Source of the DNA: Ectopseudomonas alcaliphila
Lineage (GTDB): Bacteria > Pseudomonadota > Gammaproteobacteria > Pseudomonadales > Pseudomonadaceae
Length of the DNA: 64,000 bases
NCBI RefSeq assembly: GCF_900101755.1
Contig: NZ_FNAE01000005.1
Coordinates: forward strand, 1 to 64,000
Direction of reading: 5' to 3'
Within the stretch, counting starts at the first letter, position 1; the number at the start of each line of letters is the position of its first letter. Positions 1 through 9,839 of the stretch are shown here, in pieces. A program made the position numbers and the translations under genes. The notes beneath the pieces are model-generated. The model made no database searches. It saw only the letters and a list, made by a program, of their open reading frames with translations, and was not told the origin of the DNA.

Positions 1-91
1 AGCTGTTTTTCGAATTTGTTTCCGGAGAAACTTCTTTCTACTCAACCACTTGCGCCTTCGATCTGAACTTCTTCTCTCCAGCGGGAGGCGC
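1..91 (-). other. Putative rRNA operon leader region, no gene seen
   Basis: This stretch lies downstream, on the minus strand, of three tandem promoters and holds no credible coding sequence. In P. aeruginosa the gene after tyrS in this direction is a 16S rRNA gene, so I infer that this is the start of the rRNA leader. The 16S start itself is outside the window and I did not see a boxA that I could defend. Confidence 0.5.
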
Positions 92-119
92 ATTCTACAG
101 CGTTCAAAACCGCTGTCAA
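92..119 (-). promoter_or_regulatory. Sigma-70 promoter, distal of three, toward the left edge
   Basis: Read on the minus strand: -35 TTGACA (perfect consensus, at 114-119), 16-base spacer, -10 TAGAAT (at 92-97), followed by a GC-rich discriminator starting GCGCC. A GC-rich discriminator is typical of stringently controlled stable-RNA promoters. It is the closest of the three to the presumed rRNA operon. Confidence 0.75.
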
Positions 120-198
120 CCACCTCTTTCAAACCGCTTTCGATCCATTCGACCGAAGCGTCAACAGGATCAAACCACCACCCTGTCGACCGGCGCGC

Positions 199-226
199 AT
201 TCTACACGCCTCACTCAGCTTTGCAA
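199..226 (-). promoter_or_regulatory. Sigma-70 promoter, middle of three
   Basis: Minus strand: -35 TTGCAA (221-226), 16-base spacer, -10 TAGAAT (199-204), then GCGCGCC. It shares the GTAGAATGCGC core with its two neighbours at about 100-base intervals, which argues for duplicated promoter units. Confidence 0.65.
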
Positions 227-291
227 ACCCTTCATTCAACTTAACTTATTGATTAACAAGCAGTTTTTGAAGCGCTTCATCGCTGAAGTGG

Positions 292-320
292 CGCGCATTC
301 TACCGCCAGCAGAATGCGCG
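292..320. repeat. Inverted repeat spanning a promoter core
   Basis: Ten-base perfect arms (CGCGCATTCT at 292-301 and AGAATGCGCG at 311-320) separated by nine bases. The arms cover the -10 box and discriminator of the tyrS-proximal promoter and the end of its -35 box. There is no T-tract on either side, so it does not look like a normal intrinsic terminator for tyrS, although it is the only stem-loop after that gene. Confidence 0.6.
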
Positions 321-324
321 TCAA
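297..324 (-). promoter_or_regulatory. Sigma-70 promoter, proximal of three, just after tyrS
   Basis: Minus strand: -35 TTGACG (319-324), 16-base spacer, -10 TAGAAT (297-302), then GCGCGCC. It begins only 19 bases beyond the tyrS stop codon. It overlaps a perfect inverted repeat (292-301 with 311-320). Confidence 0.7.
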
Positions 325-342
325 GCTTATTTTGCAGTTTTG

Positions 343-1542
343 TTACTCGGCCTTGAGGGTGATACGCGCAAAGGCCTTCTTGCCGGCCTGACAGACATGG
401 GTCGAACCCAGCGTGAACAAGAAGGCGCGATCAACCACCTCGCCATCAACACGCACACCGCCCGAACCCAACAGGTCGCGAGCGACCGCAGCGTTCTTCA
501 CCAGGCCTGCCTTATTAAGGACGGATGAGATCGGCATATCTTCAGCCGAGATCAGCTCGACCTCCGGCAGATCCTCCGGCAGCTCGCCATCCTTCATGCG
601 ATTACCTGCAGAGCGGTGAGCATTGGCAGCAGCCTCTTCGCCATGGAAGCGCGCAACGAGCTCTTCAGCCAGCTTGATCTTAATGTCACGCGGATTGGCA
701 CCCTGCTCGACATCACGCTTGAATTGCTCGATTTCCTCCATGGAGCGGAAGCTGAGGAGCTCGAAGTAACGCCACATCAAGGCATCCGGCATGGATACCA
801 GCTTGTTGTACATCACCCCCGGCGCTTCCTGGATGCCCACGTAATTGCCCAGAGACTTGGACATCTTCTTCACGCCATCGAGACCTTCCAGCAACGGCAT
901 GGTGACGATGCACTGAGACTCCTGACCATAGGCGCGCTGAAGCTCGCGCCCCATCAGCAGGTTGAACTTCTGATCGGTGCCGCCCAGCTCGACATCAGCC
1001 TTCAGCGCCACGGAGTCGTAGCCCTGAACCAGCGGGTAGAGAAACTCGTGAATGGCGATCGGCTGGTTGCTGCTGTAGCGCTTGTCGAAGTCATCACGCT
1101 CGAGCATGCGCGCTACGGTGTACTGCGACGTCAGACGAATGAAATCGGCAGGCCCCATCTGATCCATCCAGGTAGAGTTGAAAGCCACCTCGGTCCTGGC
1201 CGGGTCGAGAATCTTGAAGACCTGCTGTTTATAAGTCTCGGCATTGTCCAGAACTTGCTCGCGAGTCAGCGGCGGACGGGTAGCGCTCTTGCCGCTGGGA
1301 TCGCCGATCATCCCGGTGAAGTCGCCAATCAGGAAGATGACCTGATGACCAAGCTCCTGAAACTGACGCAGCTTATTAATAAGGACGGTGTGACCGAGAT
1401 GCAGATCCGGCGCAGTAGGGTCGAAACCCGCCTTGATCCGCAGCGGCTGACCACGCTTGAGTTTTTCGACCAGCTCAGCCTCAACCAGAACCTCTTCCGC
1501 ACCGCGCTTGATCAGCACCAGCTGCTCTTCGACCGACTTCAT
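343..1542 (-). CDS. tyrS: Tyrosine--tRNA ligase
   Basis: Cytoplasmic class I aminoacyl-tRNA synthetase that charges tRNA-Tyr. The 399-residue protein has the HIGH-type motif HLGH at residues 48-51, KMSKS at 226-230, and a C-terminal S4-like RNA-binding region around residues 340-395. I placed the start at the ATG before MKSVEEQ; the frame stays open further upstream, but that extension is not family-like. Length and motifs fit the TyrZ-type bacterial enzyme. It is transcribed away from the endopeptidase gene at 1752 and toward the presumed rRNA operon, as in P. aeruginosa. Confidence 0.97.
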   Translation of the reverse strand: MKSVEEQLVLIKRGAEEVLVEAELVEKLKRGQPLRIKAGFDPTAPDLHLGHTVLINKLRQFQELGHQVIFLIGDFTGMIGDPSGKSATRPPLTREQVLDNAETYKQQVFKILDPARTEVAFNSTWMDQMGPADFIRLTSQYTVARMLERDDFDKRYSSNQPIAIHEFLYPLVQGYDSVALKADVELGGTDQKFNLLMGRELQRAYGQESQCIVTMPLLEGLDGVKKMSKSLGNYVGIQEAPGVMYNKLVSMPDALMWRYFELLSFRSMEEIEQFKRDVEQGANPRDIKIKLAEELVARFHGEEAAANAHRSAGNRMKDGELPEDLPEVELISAEDMPISSVLNKAGLVKNAAVARDLLGSGGVRVDGEVVDRAFLFTLGSTHVCQAGKKAFARITLKAE

Positions 1543-1751
1543 AAAATGACTCACAATGACCACATTCAAAAGGGAACCAACCATACAAGAACGCTGACAA
1601 ATCACAAGTTTTGCTCAGCGCAAGGCAGACCAGGCGTCGATCATCATCCGCAGGGTTGCCTCCGGGCGGTTTTGGTTATATTTTATACAGTTAGTGCATA
1701 TTCATCATGCTCTTCTTTTAATCTTCACCTTTTCACTTCAAAAGCAGCCCT

Positions 1752-3179
1752 ATGACCTCTACATCTAAAGCGCCGCCACTCTATCCAAAGACCCATATCC
1801 TTGCAGCGAGCGGCGTGGCCGCGCTGCTCAGCCTTGCCCTCCTGGTGTTTCCTTCGCGTGAAGTCGAAGCGCAGAAAACCTTTCTCGACTTGGATCTCGG
1901 TAACGATACCGAGCAGGTGCTGCAGGAAAAGGACGACCTCCGAGCGGGACTGCCAGTGCCTGGCGCCGCTTCGCCCTTCGCCAAGATCGAGCAAAGCGCG
2001 AACACCGCCGAGAACAGCGCAGAAGACGCTGACAAAGACCTCCTAGAAACAGCTGACACCACTCCTCCTTCCGACCCCAACCACCACAACATCACGGTCA
2101 GCAATGGCGATACGCTTTCTACCGTGTTCGCCAAGGTCGGTCTGAACGCCAATGATCTGCATGAAGCGCTCAATAGCAGCAAGGACGCCAAGCAGTTCAG
2201 CCGCCTCAAAGTGGGCCAGGTGCTGGAGTTCGAACTGAACGAAGACGGCAAGCTGAAGAATCTGCAGAGCAAGCTCAGCGACCTGGAAACCATTCGCCTC
2301 AGCCGCAGCGACAAGGGTTTCGATTTCCAGCGCGATCAGGTCAAGCCAGAGGTGGTGACTGCTTATAGCCGCGGCGTGATCAACAGCTCGCTATTCCTCT
2401 CTGCCAAGCGTGCCGGTCTGTCGCATAGCCTGACCATGGATCTGGCGAACGTGTTCGGCTACGACATCGACTTCGCCATGGATATTCGTGAAGGTGACGA
2501 GTTCGAGGTGATTTACGAAGAGAAGATGGTGGACGGCAAGCGTGTCGGCACCGGCAACATCCTCTCGGCACGCTTCACCAACCGCGGCAAGACCTATACC
2601 GCCGTGCGTTACACCAGCAAGCAAGGCACCACCAGCTACTACAACGCCGATGGCGAAAGCATGCGCAAGGCGTTCATCCGTACGCCGGTGGACTTCGCTC
2701 GCATCAGCTCGCGCTTCTCCACCGGCCGCAAGCACCCGATCCTGAACAAGATCCGCGCACACAAGGGCGTCGACTATGCCGCCCCCCGTGGCACGCCGAT
2801 CAAAGCTGCCGGTGACGGCCGCGTGACGCTGGCAGGGCGTAACGGTGGCTACGGCAATACCGTGATCATCCAGCACGGCCAGCGCTATCGCACTCTTTAC
2901 GCACACATGCAGGGTTTTGCCAAAGGTGTGCGCAACGGCGCGAACGTCAAGCAAGGCCAGATCATCGGCTATATCGGCACGACCGGTCTGTCCACCGGTC
3001 CTCACCTGCACTATGAGTTCCAAGTCAACGGCGTACACGTCGACCCTCTCAGCCAGAAGCTGCCGATGGCCGACCCCATTGCAGCGAGCGAGAAGCAGCG
3101 CTTCATGCAACTGAGCAAACCGCTGATGGCGCGCATGGACCAGGAAAAGGCCACCATGCTAGCCGCCAACCAGCAGTAA
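1752..3179 (+). CDS. M23 family murein DD-metalloendopeptidase (MepM/OapA-like)
   Basis: Cell-envelope hydrolase expected to cut peptide cross-links of peptidoglycan in the periplasm. The 475-residue protein has an N-terminal membrane segment (about residues 15-32), a LysM/OapA-like domain (about 110-170), a middle domain, and a C-terminal LytM/M23 domain. Zinc ligands are visible as H337-x3-D341 and H418-L-H420. Its stop codon is three bases from the GTG start of anmK, so the two are co-transcribed and pair cell-wall turnover with recycling. Order and size match PAO1 PA0667. It could equally be named after YebA/MepM; substrate specificity is inferred from the family. Confidence 0.92.
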   Translation: MTSTSKAPPLYPKTHILAASGVAALLSLALLVFPSREVEAQKTFLDLDLGNDTEQVLQEKDDLRAGLPVPGAASPFAKIEQSANTAENSAEDADKDLLETADTTPPSDPNHHNITVSNGDTLSTVFAKVGLNANDLHEALNSSKDAKQFSRLKVGQVLEFELNEDGKLKNLQSKLSDLETIRLSRSDKGFDFQRDQVKPEVVTAYSRGVINSSLFLSAKRAGLSHSLTMDLANVFGYDIDFAMDIREGDEFEVIYEEKMVDGKRVGTGNILSARFTNRGKTYTAVRYTSKQGTTSYYNADGESMRKAFIRTPVDFARISSRFSTGRKHPILNKIRAHKGVDYAAPRGTPIKAAGDGRVTLAGRNGGYGNTVIIQHGQRYRTLYAHMQGFAKGVRNGANVKQGQIIGYIGTTGLSTGPHLHYEFQVNGVHVDPLSQKLPMADPIAASEKQRFMQLSKPLMARMDQEKATMLAANQQ

Positions 3180-4273
<1,094 letters not shown>

Positions 4274-4274
<1 letters not shown>

Positions 4275-4304
4275 AACGAAAACGCCGCGCATCGAGCGCG
4301 GCGT
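4274..4304 (-). terminator. Intrinsic terminator of erpA
   Basis: An eight-base perfect GC stem (CGCCGCGC 4283-4290 with GCGCGGCG 4296-4303), extended by an A-T pair, with a five-base loop. On the minus strand it is followed by TTTTCGTTTC, so it fits a terminator for the minus-strand genes ending with erpA. On the plus strand it may also stop anmK transcripts, though the T-tract is poor there. Confidence 0.75.
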
Positions 4305-4323
4305 CTGTCATCAGGCCAATCAT

Positions 4324-4674
4324 TCAGATCGAGAAGGACGACCCGCAACCACAGGTGGTGGTGGCATTGGGGTTCTTGATCACGAAACGCGAACCTTCCA
4401 GCCCTTCCTGATAGTCGACCTCGGAGCCAGCCAGATACTGGAAGCTCATGGCATCGACCACCAGACTCACGCCTTCACGCTCGACGATGGTGTCGTCCTC
4501 GGCCACGTCCTCATCGAAGGTGAAGCCGTACTGAAAGCCCGAGCAGCCACCGCCCGTGACGAACACGCGCAGCTTCAGGCGCGGATTGCCCTCTTCATCG
4601 ACCAGGTTCTTCACCTTGCTGGCCGCGCCTTGGGTAAAGCGCAAGGGGGCAGGGGTGAAGGTTTCGACGCTCAT
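4324..4674 (-). CDS. erpA: Iron-sulfur cluster insertion protein ErpA (A-type carrier)
   Basis: Delivers Fe-S clusters to apo-enzymes in the cytoplasm. The 116-residue protein carries the three A-type cysteines C44, C108 and C110 in GGGCSGF and the CGCG tail. The start is the ATG before MSVETF; an in-frame extension of 24 residues upstream is not family-like. It is last in the minus-strand run argC, coiled-coil protein, bactofilin, erpA, and is closed by the terminator at 4274-4304. Confidence 0.95.
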   Translation of the reverse strand: MSVETFTPAPLRFTQGAASKVKNLVDEEGNPRLKLRVFVTGGGCSGFQYGFTFDEDVAEDDTIVEREGVSLVVDAMSFQYLAGSEVDYQEGLEGSRFVIKNPNATTTCGCGSSFSI

Positions 4675-4746
4675 TCTGGACTCCCGGCGCCATGCGCCAT
4701 ACTGCTTTGGGCGTGCATTATCCGCTTGCCCTACGAAATTGGTCAA

Positions 4747-5157
4747 CTATTGCTCGATTTCCAGCGTTGCCGGAAGCTCGAGCGGCCGCTCACCGTCCTT
4801 GAGGTGACAGAGGCGCCCCTCGATCTGCGCCCCCATGGCCATCTCCATCAGGCCGTAGTGCAGGTTGCCGCGAACCCGGGAGCGTGAACCCAACTCAAGA
4901 TGGCCGCTGGCGAACACATCGCCACTCACCTCTCCATCTATCACTATATGGGGTGCACGTATCTCACCTTCAACCAGGCCGCCTGCGCTCACGCGCACCA
5001 GTCCCTCGGTAGCCAGCAGATTACCGGTGACCCGACCATCCACTTGCACCGCGCCCTGAAAGCGCATGTCGCCTACCAGCTCGGCGCCAGCGGCAATCAG
5101 GCTGGTCTTACCGCTGAAACGCTGCAAGTCGGGTTTGGTCTTGTCTTTACTCCACAT
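4747..5157 (-). CDS. Bactofilin family polymer-forming protein
   Basis: Bactofilins are right-handed beta-helix proteins that polymerise into cytoskeletal patches near the inner membrane. The 136-residue sequence shows the repetitive G-x-V/I-x-G pattern of that fold (VQVDGRVTGNLLATEG, HIVIDGEVSGDVFASG) flanked by short disordered ends, and fits the family in length. Its start overlaps the end of the upstream coiled-coil gene by 11 bases, implying translational coupling. The cellular role in Pseudomonas is not evident from sequence. Confidence 0.88.
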   Translation of the reverse strand: MWSKDKTKPDLQRFSGKTSLIAAGAELVGDMRFQGAVQVDGRVTGNLLATEGLVRVSAGGLVEGEIRAPHIVIDGEVSGDVFASGHLELGSRSRVRGNLHYGLMEMAMGAQIEGRLCHLKDGERPLELPATLEIEQ

Positions 5158-5890
5158 GGGTGGCTATCGCTCCTGATTTTATCCATTCGAATGTACGGCT
5201 CTGCGGTTTGTCGCCCTTGACCTCCGCCTGAACCTTGACCTGACGCGGCTCGAAGCCCTCAGGTAGTTGTAGCTCGCCGAAGCGACCCGCTTCGGGGAAG
5301 GACTGGAAGTGCTTGAAGGAGAACGCAATGCTGCTCTCGCTTACTTCGTCGGACAGCGCCGCCAGCTCCAGAGTGGCCGGCTTACCGTCCTGCTGCCCTT
5401 CGACAGTAATACGCAAATGCCCCTGCAAGGCCTCATCACTGGTACCGACTCGGCTGAGCAGCAATTTGTAGCGGAATCGCTGCGACACGTCCGTGGCTTG
5501 CAGCTCAAAGGCGCGAATGCGAATGCCTTCACGACGACTGGCAGGTGCCAGCACGCCTTTGTAGAAAGCCAAGTCCTGTTGCTGCTTGAAGATCTGCTCC
5601 TCCAGCAGCTTGATGGTGCGACGATTCTGCTCCATGGCCTGTTGAGTGACTTTGTCGCTACTGCCGACCACCGCCAGGCGCTGGCGCAACAACTCCAGTT
5701 CCTGCTCCTGTTCGGCAACGCGAGTCAGCAGTGCGTGCGAATCCTCGGGTGCCTGCCGAAGCTGCACTTGCGGCCAATACCAACCCAGGGCAAAGGCCGC
5801 TGGTACGGCGAGCACCAGCAGCACCAGCAGCCAACGGCGTCTGCGCTCACGACGCGGATCGCTGAGGCGGACCTCCCAGCCCGGTATCAC
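5147..5890 (-). CDS. Single-pass membrane protein with coiled coil (DUF6776-like)
   Basis: Function unknown. The 247-residue protein starts with a short arginine-rich cytoplasmic end (DPRRERRRR), one membrane helix (about residues 20-40), a predicted coiled coil (about 55-110, rich in Q, E and L), and a C-terminal beta-rich periplasmic part. I chose the GTG at 5890, which overlaps the argC stop as GTGA; the open frame runs further into argC but lacks family-like sequence. Coupling to bactofilin downstream suggests that it could anchor or organise the bactofilin polymer at the membrane, which is inference only. Confidence 0.8.
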   Translation of the reverse strand: MIPGWEVRLSDPRRERRRRWLLVLLVLAVPAAFALGWYWPQVQLRQAPEDSHALLTRVAEQEQELELLRQRLAVVGSSDKVTQQAMEQNRRTIKLLEEQIFKQQQDLAFYKGVLAPASRREGIRIRAFELQATDVSQRFRYKLLLSRVGTSDEALQGHLRITVEGQQDGKPATLELAALSDEVSESSIAFSFKHFQSFPEAGRFGELQLPEGFEPRQVKVQAEVKGDKPQSRTFEWIKSGAIATHVE

Positions 5891-6921
5891 GGCAGCAGGG
5901 CCGCGTGCGACAGGCCGAGACGCTCGTCGAGACCAAAGAGGATGTTCATGTTCTGCACGGCCTGACCGGAGGCACCCTTGACCAGGTTGTCGATTACCGA
6001 CAGCACCACCACCAGATCGCCGCCCTGCGGACGGTGCACGGCGATACGGCAAACGTTGCCGCCACGCACGCTGCGGGTTTCCGGGTGACTGCCCGCCGGC
6101 ATCACATCGACGAAGGGCTCGCCGGCGTAACGCTTCTCGAACAGCGCCTGGAGATCGACCGAGGTATCGGCCACACGCGCATACAGGGTCGCGTGAATAC
6201 CGCGAATCATCGGGGTCAGGTGCGGGACGAAGGTCAGGCCGACGTCGCTGCCGGCGGCCTGGCGCAGCCCCTGACGAATTTCCGGGAGGTGGCGGTGGCC
6301 CTTGACCGAGTAGGCCTTCATGCTCTCGCCGGCCTCGCAGAACAGCGAGCCAACGCTGGCGCCACGGCCGGCACCGCTGACACCGCTCTTGCAGTCGGCG
6401 ATCAGGCTGCCGGTCTCAGCCAGCCCGGCTTCGAGCAGCGGGATCAGACCCAGCTGAGTAGCGGTCGGATAGCAGCCGGGTACAGCAATCAAGCGGGCAG
6501 TCTTGATCGCCTCACGATTGACCTCGGGCAGACCATACACCGCCTCGCTCAGCAGCTCGGGGGCGCCATGCGGCTGGCCGTACCACTTGGCCCACTCCTC
6601 GGCGTCCTGCAGACGGAAGTCAGCGGACAGATCGATCACCCGCGTACCGGCAGCGAGCAACTCGCCAGCCAGGGCATGGGCCACGCCGTGCGGGGTGGCG
6701 AAGAACACCACGTCGCAGGCGCCCAGGGTGGCGACATCCGGCACGCTGAACGCGAGTTCGGGGTAGTGGCCGCGCAGGTTGGGGTACATCTCGTCGACGC
6801 GCAGGCCGGCCTCGGAACGGGAAGTGATCACGGTCACCTCTGCCTGCGGGTGTTGCGCCAGCAGACGCAGCAATTCGACACCGGTGTAGCCCGTGCCGCC
6901 GACGATACCGACCTTGATCAT
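5887..6921 (-). CDS. argC: N-acetyl-gamma-glutamyl-phosphate reductase
   Basis: Third step of arginine biosynthesis: NADPH reduction of N-acetylglutamyl phosphate to the semialdehyde. The 344-residue protein has the nucleotide-binding [10 protein letters not shown] at residues 5-14 and the catalytic cysteine C150 in VPGCYPTA. I start at the ATG before MIKVGIVG rather than at the longer open frame. It heads the operon running into the coiled-coil and bactofilin genes, with a four-base GTGA overlap. Confidence 0.96.
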   Translation of the reverse strand: MIKVGIVGGTGYTGVELLRLLAQHPQAEVTVITSRSEAGLRVDEMYPNLRGHYPELAFSVPDVATLGACDVVFFATPHGVAHALAGELLAAGTRVIDLSADFRLQDAEEWAKWYGQPHGAPELLSEAVYGLPEVNREAIKTARLIAVPGCYPTATQLGLIPLLEAGLAETGSLIADCKSGVSGAGRGASVGSLFCEAGESMKAYSVKGHRHLPEIRQGLRQAAGSDVGLTFVPHLTPMIRGIHATLYARVADTSVDLQALFEKRYAGEPFVDVMPAGSHPETRSVRGGNVCRIAVHRPQGGDLVVVLSVIDNLVKGASGQAVQNMNILFGLDERLGLSHAALLP

Positions 6922-7055
6922 CACATGCCCCTTTGCAAAAGCCATTGGAAAGTTGCCGATGATAAAGCCGCATCGGCCAAGCTCCAACCGCGGAGGTGAC
7001 GCAGACCGTCAGCTGCCTCTACTATCGAGGCCATTTTTCAGCGCGAGAAGCGAAA

Positions 7056-7484
7056 ATGCTCTATCTCTGGCTCAAGGCTCTGCACATCATCGCCATGGTC
7101 TGCTGGTTCGCTGGCCTGTTCTATCTGCCGCGCCTGTTCGTCTATCACGCCATGAGCAGCGACGCTGCCAGCCACGAACGTTTCTGCATCATGGAGCGCA
7201 AGCTGTATCGCGGCATCATGATCCCGTCGATGATCGCCACGCTGGGCCTGGGTATCTGGTTGCTCAGCCTCAACTCGGCGTACTACTTCACGCAGGGCTG
7301 GATGCACGCCAAGCTCACGCTGGTGGTGGCGCTGGTGATCTATCACCACCTCTGCGGCGCTCAGCTCAAGCGCTTTGCCCGCGGCGAGAACAGTCGCAGT
7401 CACGTGTTCTATCGTTGGTTCAATGAGGCGCCGGTGCTAGCCCTGCTGGGCATCGTAATCCTGGTCGTCGTCCGCCCCTTCTAA
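7056..7484 (+). CDS. hemJ: HemJ-type protoporphyrinogen oxidase (CopD family membrane protein)
   Basis: Inner-membrane protein of 142 residues with four hydrophobic segments. The N-terminal block LKALHIIAMVCWFAGLFYLP with H10 is the hallmark of the HemJ/UPF0093 family, which oxidises protoporphyrinogen IX in heme synthesis. Older annotation in Pseudomonas calls it CopD-like. I use the ATG at 7056, preceded by GAGAAG. The flavin oxidoreductase gene follows 10 bases later with a good ribosome site (AAGGAG), so they probably share a transcript. Confidence 0.82.
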   Translation: MLYLWLKALHIIAMVCWFAGLFYLPRLFVYHAMSSDAASHERFCIMERKLYRGIMIPSMIATLGLGIWLLSLNSAYYFTQGWMHAKLTLVVALVIYHHLCGAQLKRFARGENSRSHVFYRWFNEAPVLALLGIVILVVVRPF

Positions 7485-7494
7485 GGAGTTCGCC

Positions 7495-8457
7495 ATGTCT
7501 CTGCCCGCCCTGCTCGAACAACGCCTGCGCCTGCCTCTGGTAGCTGCGCCGATGTTTCTGGTATCCAACCCGGCGCTGGTCAGTGCCTGCTGCAACAGCG
7601 GCATCGTCGGCAGTTTCCCAGCCCTGAACCAGCGCGAGAGCGCCGGCTTCGCCGCCTGGCTCGACGAGATCGAAGCCAGCCTCGCAGCTGACGCCGCGCC
7701 CTTCGCCGTCAACCTGATCGTGCACAACAGCAACCCCCGCCTGCAGGCGGACCTGGCCATCTGCGTCGAGCGCCGTGTGCCCATCGTCATTACCAGCCTG
7801 GGCGCGGTGAAGGAAGTGGTCGATGCCGTGCACAGTTATGGCGGTCTGGTGTTCCATGACGTGACCACTCGCCGCCATGCCGAAAAAGCTGCCGAGGCCG
7901 GCGTGGATGGCCTGATCGCCGTGGCAGCCGGGGCTGGCGGCCACGCCGGTACCTGGAGTCCATTCGCCCTGCTGGCCGAGATTCGTCAGTTCTTCGACAA
8001 GACCGTACTGCTGTCCGGCTGCCTCAACCACGGCCACGAAATTCTCGCGGCGCAATTGCTCGGCGCCGACCTGGCCTATATGGGCACCCGTTTCATCGCC
8101 ACGACCGAGAACAACGCGTCGGCCGATTACAAGGCGATGATTCTCGACGCACGGGCCGCCGATATCATTCACACGCCCGCAGTGTCCGGTGTGCCGGCCA
8201 GCTTCATGCGCCAGAGCCTGGAACAGGCTGGCTACGACCTGAAACAGCTGCAGAACAAGGGCGATATCAACTACGGCGAGAAGCTCAAGCCGATGGATGA
8301 AGAAGCCAAGGCCTGGAAAACCGTCTGGTCGGCCGGCCAGGGCGTCGGCGGCATCGACGATCTGCCATCGGTGCAGGAGCTGGTGGCGCGTCTCGACCGC
8401 GAATATCGCGCCGCCCTGACACGCAGCCAACAGCTGGGGCAACGCTGGCCGCGATGA
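7495..8457 (+). CDS. NAD(P)H-dependent flavin oxidoreductase, nitronate monooxygenase family
   Basis: FMN TIM-barrel enzyme of 320 residues, similar to 2-nitropropane dioxygenase/nitronate monooxygenase. The GAGGHAG motif (residues 146-152, with H150) and the later GCLNHG and GADLAYMGTRF phosphate-binding blocks fit the family. Substrate cannot be told from sequence; many members are quinone or enoyl reductases rather than nitronate oxidases. It overlaps the next gene by four bases (ATGA). Confidence 0.85.
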   Translation: MSLPALLEQRLRLPLVAAPMFLVSNPALVSACCNSGIVGSFPALNQRESAGFAAWLDEIEASLAADAAPFAVNLIVHNSNPRLQADLAICVERRVPIVITSLGAVKEVVDAVHSYGGLVFHDVTTRRHAEKAAEAGVDGLIAVAAGAGGHAGTWSPFALLAEIRQFFDKTVLLSGCLNHGHEILAAQLLGADLAYMGTRFIATTENNASADYKAMILDARAADIIHTPAVSGVPASFMRQSLEQAGYDLKQLQNKGDINYGEKLKPMDEEAKAWKTVWSAGQGVGGIDDLPSVQELVARLDREYRAALTRSQQLGQRWPR

Positions 8458-9716
8458 AGCGTCGCCACCTGCTGGGGCTGGGCGCGCTCGGTCTACTCGG
8501 CGGCTGGGCGCTGCGCCCAACTGATCGAGCTCGCCAGCATGACGCCTACTTCGCCGAGCTCAATCGGCAACTGCAGCGCGATGGCGAGGGCATCCCCACC
8601 CTGCTGCTCGATCTCGATCGGCTCGACACCAACGCCGACCTGCTGGCAGCAAGGCTAGGCGGCCGCCTCCAGCTGCGCCTGGTAGCCAAATCGCTGGCCA
8701 GCATCGGCCTGCTGGAATACCTCGCCAAACGTCTGCAAACCCAGCGTTTCATGGTCTTTCATCAGCCGCAGCTGAACCAGCTGGCCAGGAGCTTTCCCCA
8801 GGCCGACCTGCTGCTTGGCAAACCCTTGCCGGTGGCAGCAGCCCTGAACTTCTATCGCCAGCTTCCGCAGCGCCTGGATTTCGATCCCGACCGCCAGGTG
8901 ACCTGGCTGATCGACAGCCAGCTGCGCCTGATGCAATACAGTGAGCTGGCCAAGGCGCTGGGGCGACCGCTGCGCATCGTGCTGGAAATCGACGTTGGCC
9001 TGGAACGCGGTGGCTTCGCCACGCCGCAGGCATTGAGCCAGGCGCTGCAACAGCTTCGCCAGCAACCGGCACTGCGACTGCAGGGCCTGATGGGTTATGA
9101 CGCGCATGTCGCGCACAGCCCGCCCTGGCAGAGTCAGCAACGGGCATTCAACGAAGCCGAGGCCCGCTATCGGCAGTTCATCAACAGCGCGCAGGGGTTC
9201 AGCGATCTTTGGCCAGCAAAGCCGCTGCTCAACGGTGCCGGCAGTCTGACCTACCTGCTGCACAGCCAGCAGGAGACGTCGCTCAATGAAGTCGCCGTCG
9301 GTTCTGCCCTGCTCAAACCCGCGGAGTTCGACACGCCACTGCTGGAAGAGCATCAACCAGCCCTGTGGATCGCCAGCCCCGTGCTCAAGGTGGTCGACGG
9401 CGCCCTGCCCTATCTGCAACCGCTCCAACCGCTGGTCAGAGCCTGGAACCCCAACCGACAGACCGCCTACTACCTCTACGGCGGTCGCTGGCCGGCGCAG
9501 CCCGTCTCACCGGCCGGGCTCGGCTACGACGAACTGTACGGCCGTAGCGCCAATCAAGAGCGCCTGATGGGTGGTGAAGGCACACAATTGACGAGCAATG
9601 ATTGGGTTTTTCTGCGCCCCACGATCAGCGAAGGGGTGCTGGGCGATTTCAGCGAAATACGTCTACTACGCCGCGGCCAACTGGTCGGCCGCTGGAGCAC
9701 AATAGGCAACACCTGA
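8454..9716 (+). CDS. Putative exported PLP enzyme, alanine racemase N-terminal fold (DSD1/D-threonine aldolase-like)
   Basis: A 420-residue protein with an N-terminal KRRHLLGLGALGLLGG stretch that resembles a twin-arginine or lipoprotein-like signal. The PLP lysine is probably K79 in LVAKSLAS, and the LEIDVGLERGG and LMGYDAH motifs are those of the D-threonine aldolase/D-serine dehydratase branch. Tat export would fit a cofactor-loaded enzyme acting on D-amino acids or hydroxy-amino acids in the periplasm. Substrate is unknown. It is coupled (ATGA) to the flavin oxidoreductase gene. Confidence 0.8.
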   Translation: MKRRHLLGLGALGLLGGWALRPTDRARQHDAYFAELNRQLQRDGEGIPTLLLDLDRLDTNADLLAARLGGRLQLRLVAKSLASIGLLEYLAKRLQTQRFMVFHQPQLNQLARSFPQADLLLGKPLPVAAALNFYRQLPQRLDFDPDRQVTWLIDSQLRLMQYSELAKALGRPLRIVLEIDVGLERGGFATPQALSQALQQLRQQPALRLQGLMGYDAHVAHSPPWQSQQRAFNEAEARYRQFINSAQGFSDLWPAKPLLNGAGSLTYLLHSQQETSLNEVAVGSALLKPAEFDTPLLEEHQPALWIASPVLKVVDGALPYLQPLQPLVRAWNPNRQTAYYLYGGRWPAQPVSPAGLGYDELYGRSANQERLMGGEGTQLTSNDWVFLRPTISEGVLGDFSEIRLLRRGQLVGRWSTIGNT

Positions 9717-9839
9717 AAAATAGCCATGAGCGGCGCGTCAGGCCGCTTGTATATTGGCCTCGCGGCACTCTAGGCTTATGCCTCGCTTGCTCAACGGGCG
9801 CTGCGCCCACCTCCACTTCCCGCCGACAAGGAAGCTCGC

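Noticed and set aside
1606..1751. Promoter for the murein endopeptidase gene
   Set aside because: Several AT-rich hexamers (TATATT, TTATAC) exist, but none has a matching -35 at correct spacing.
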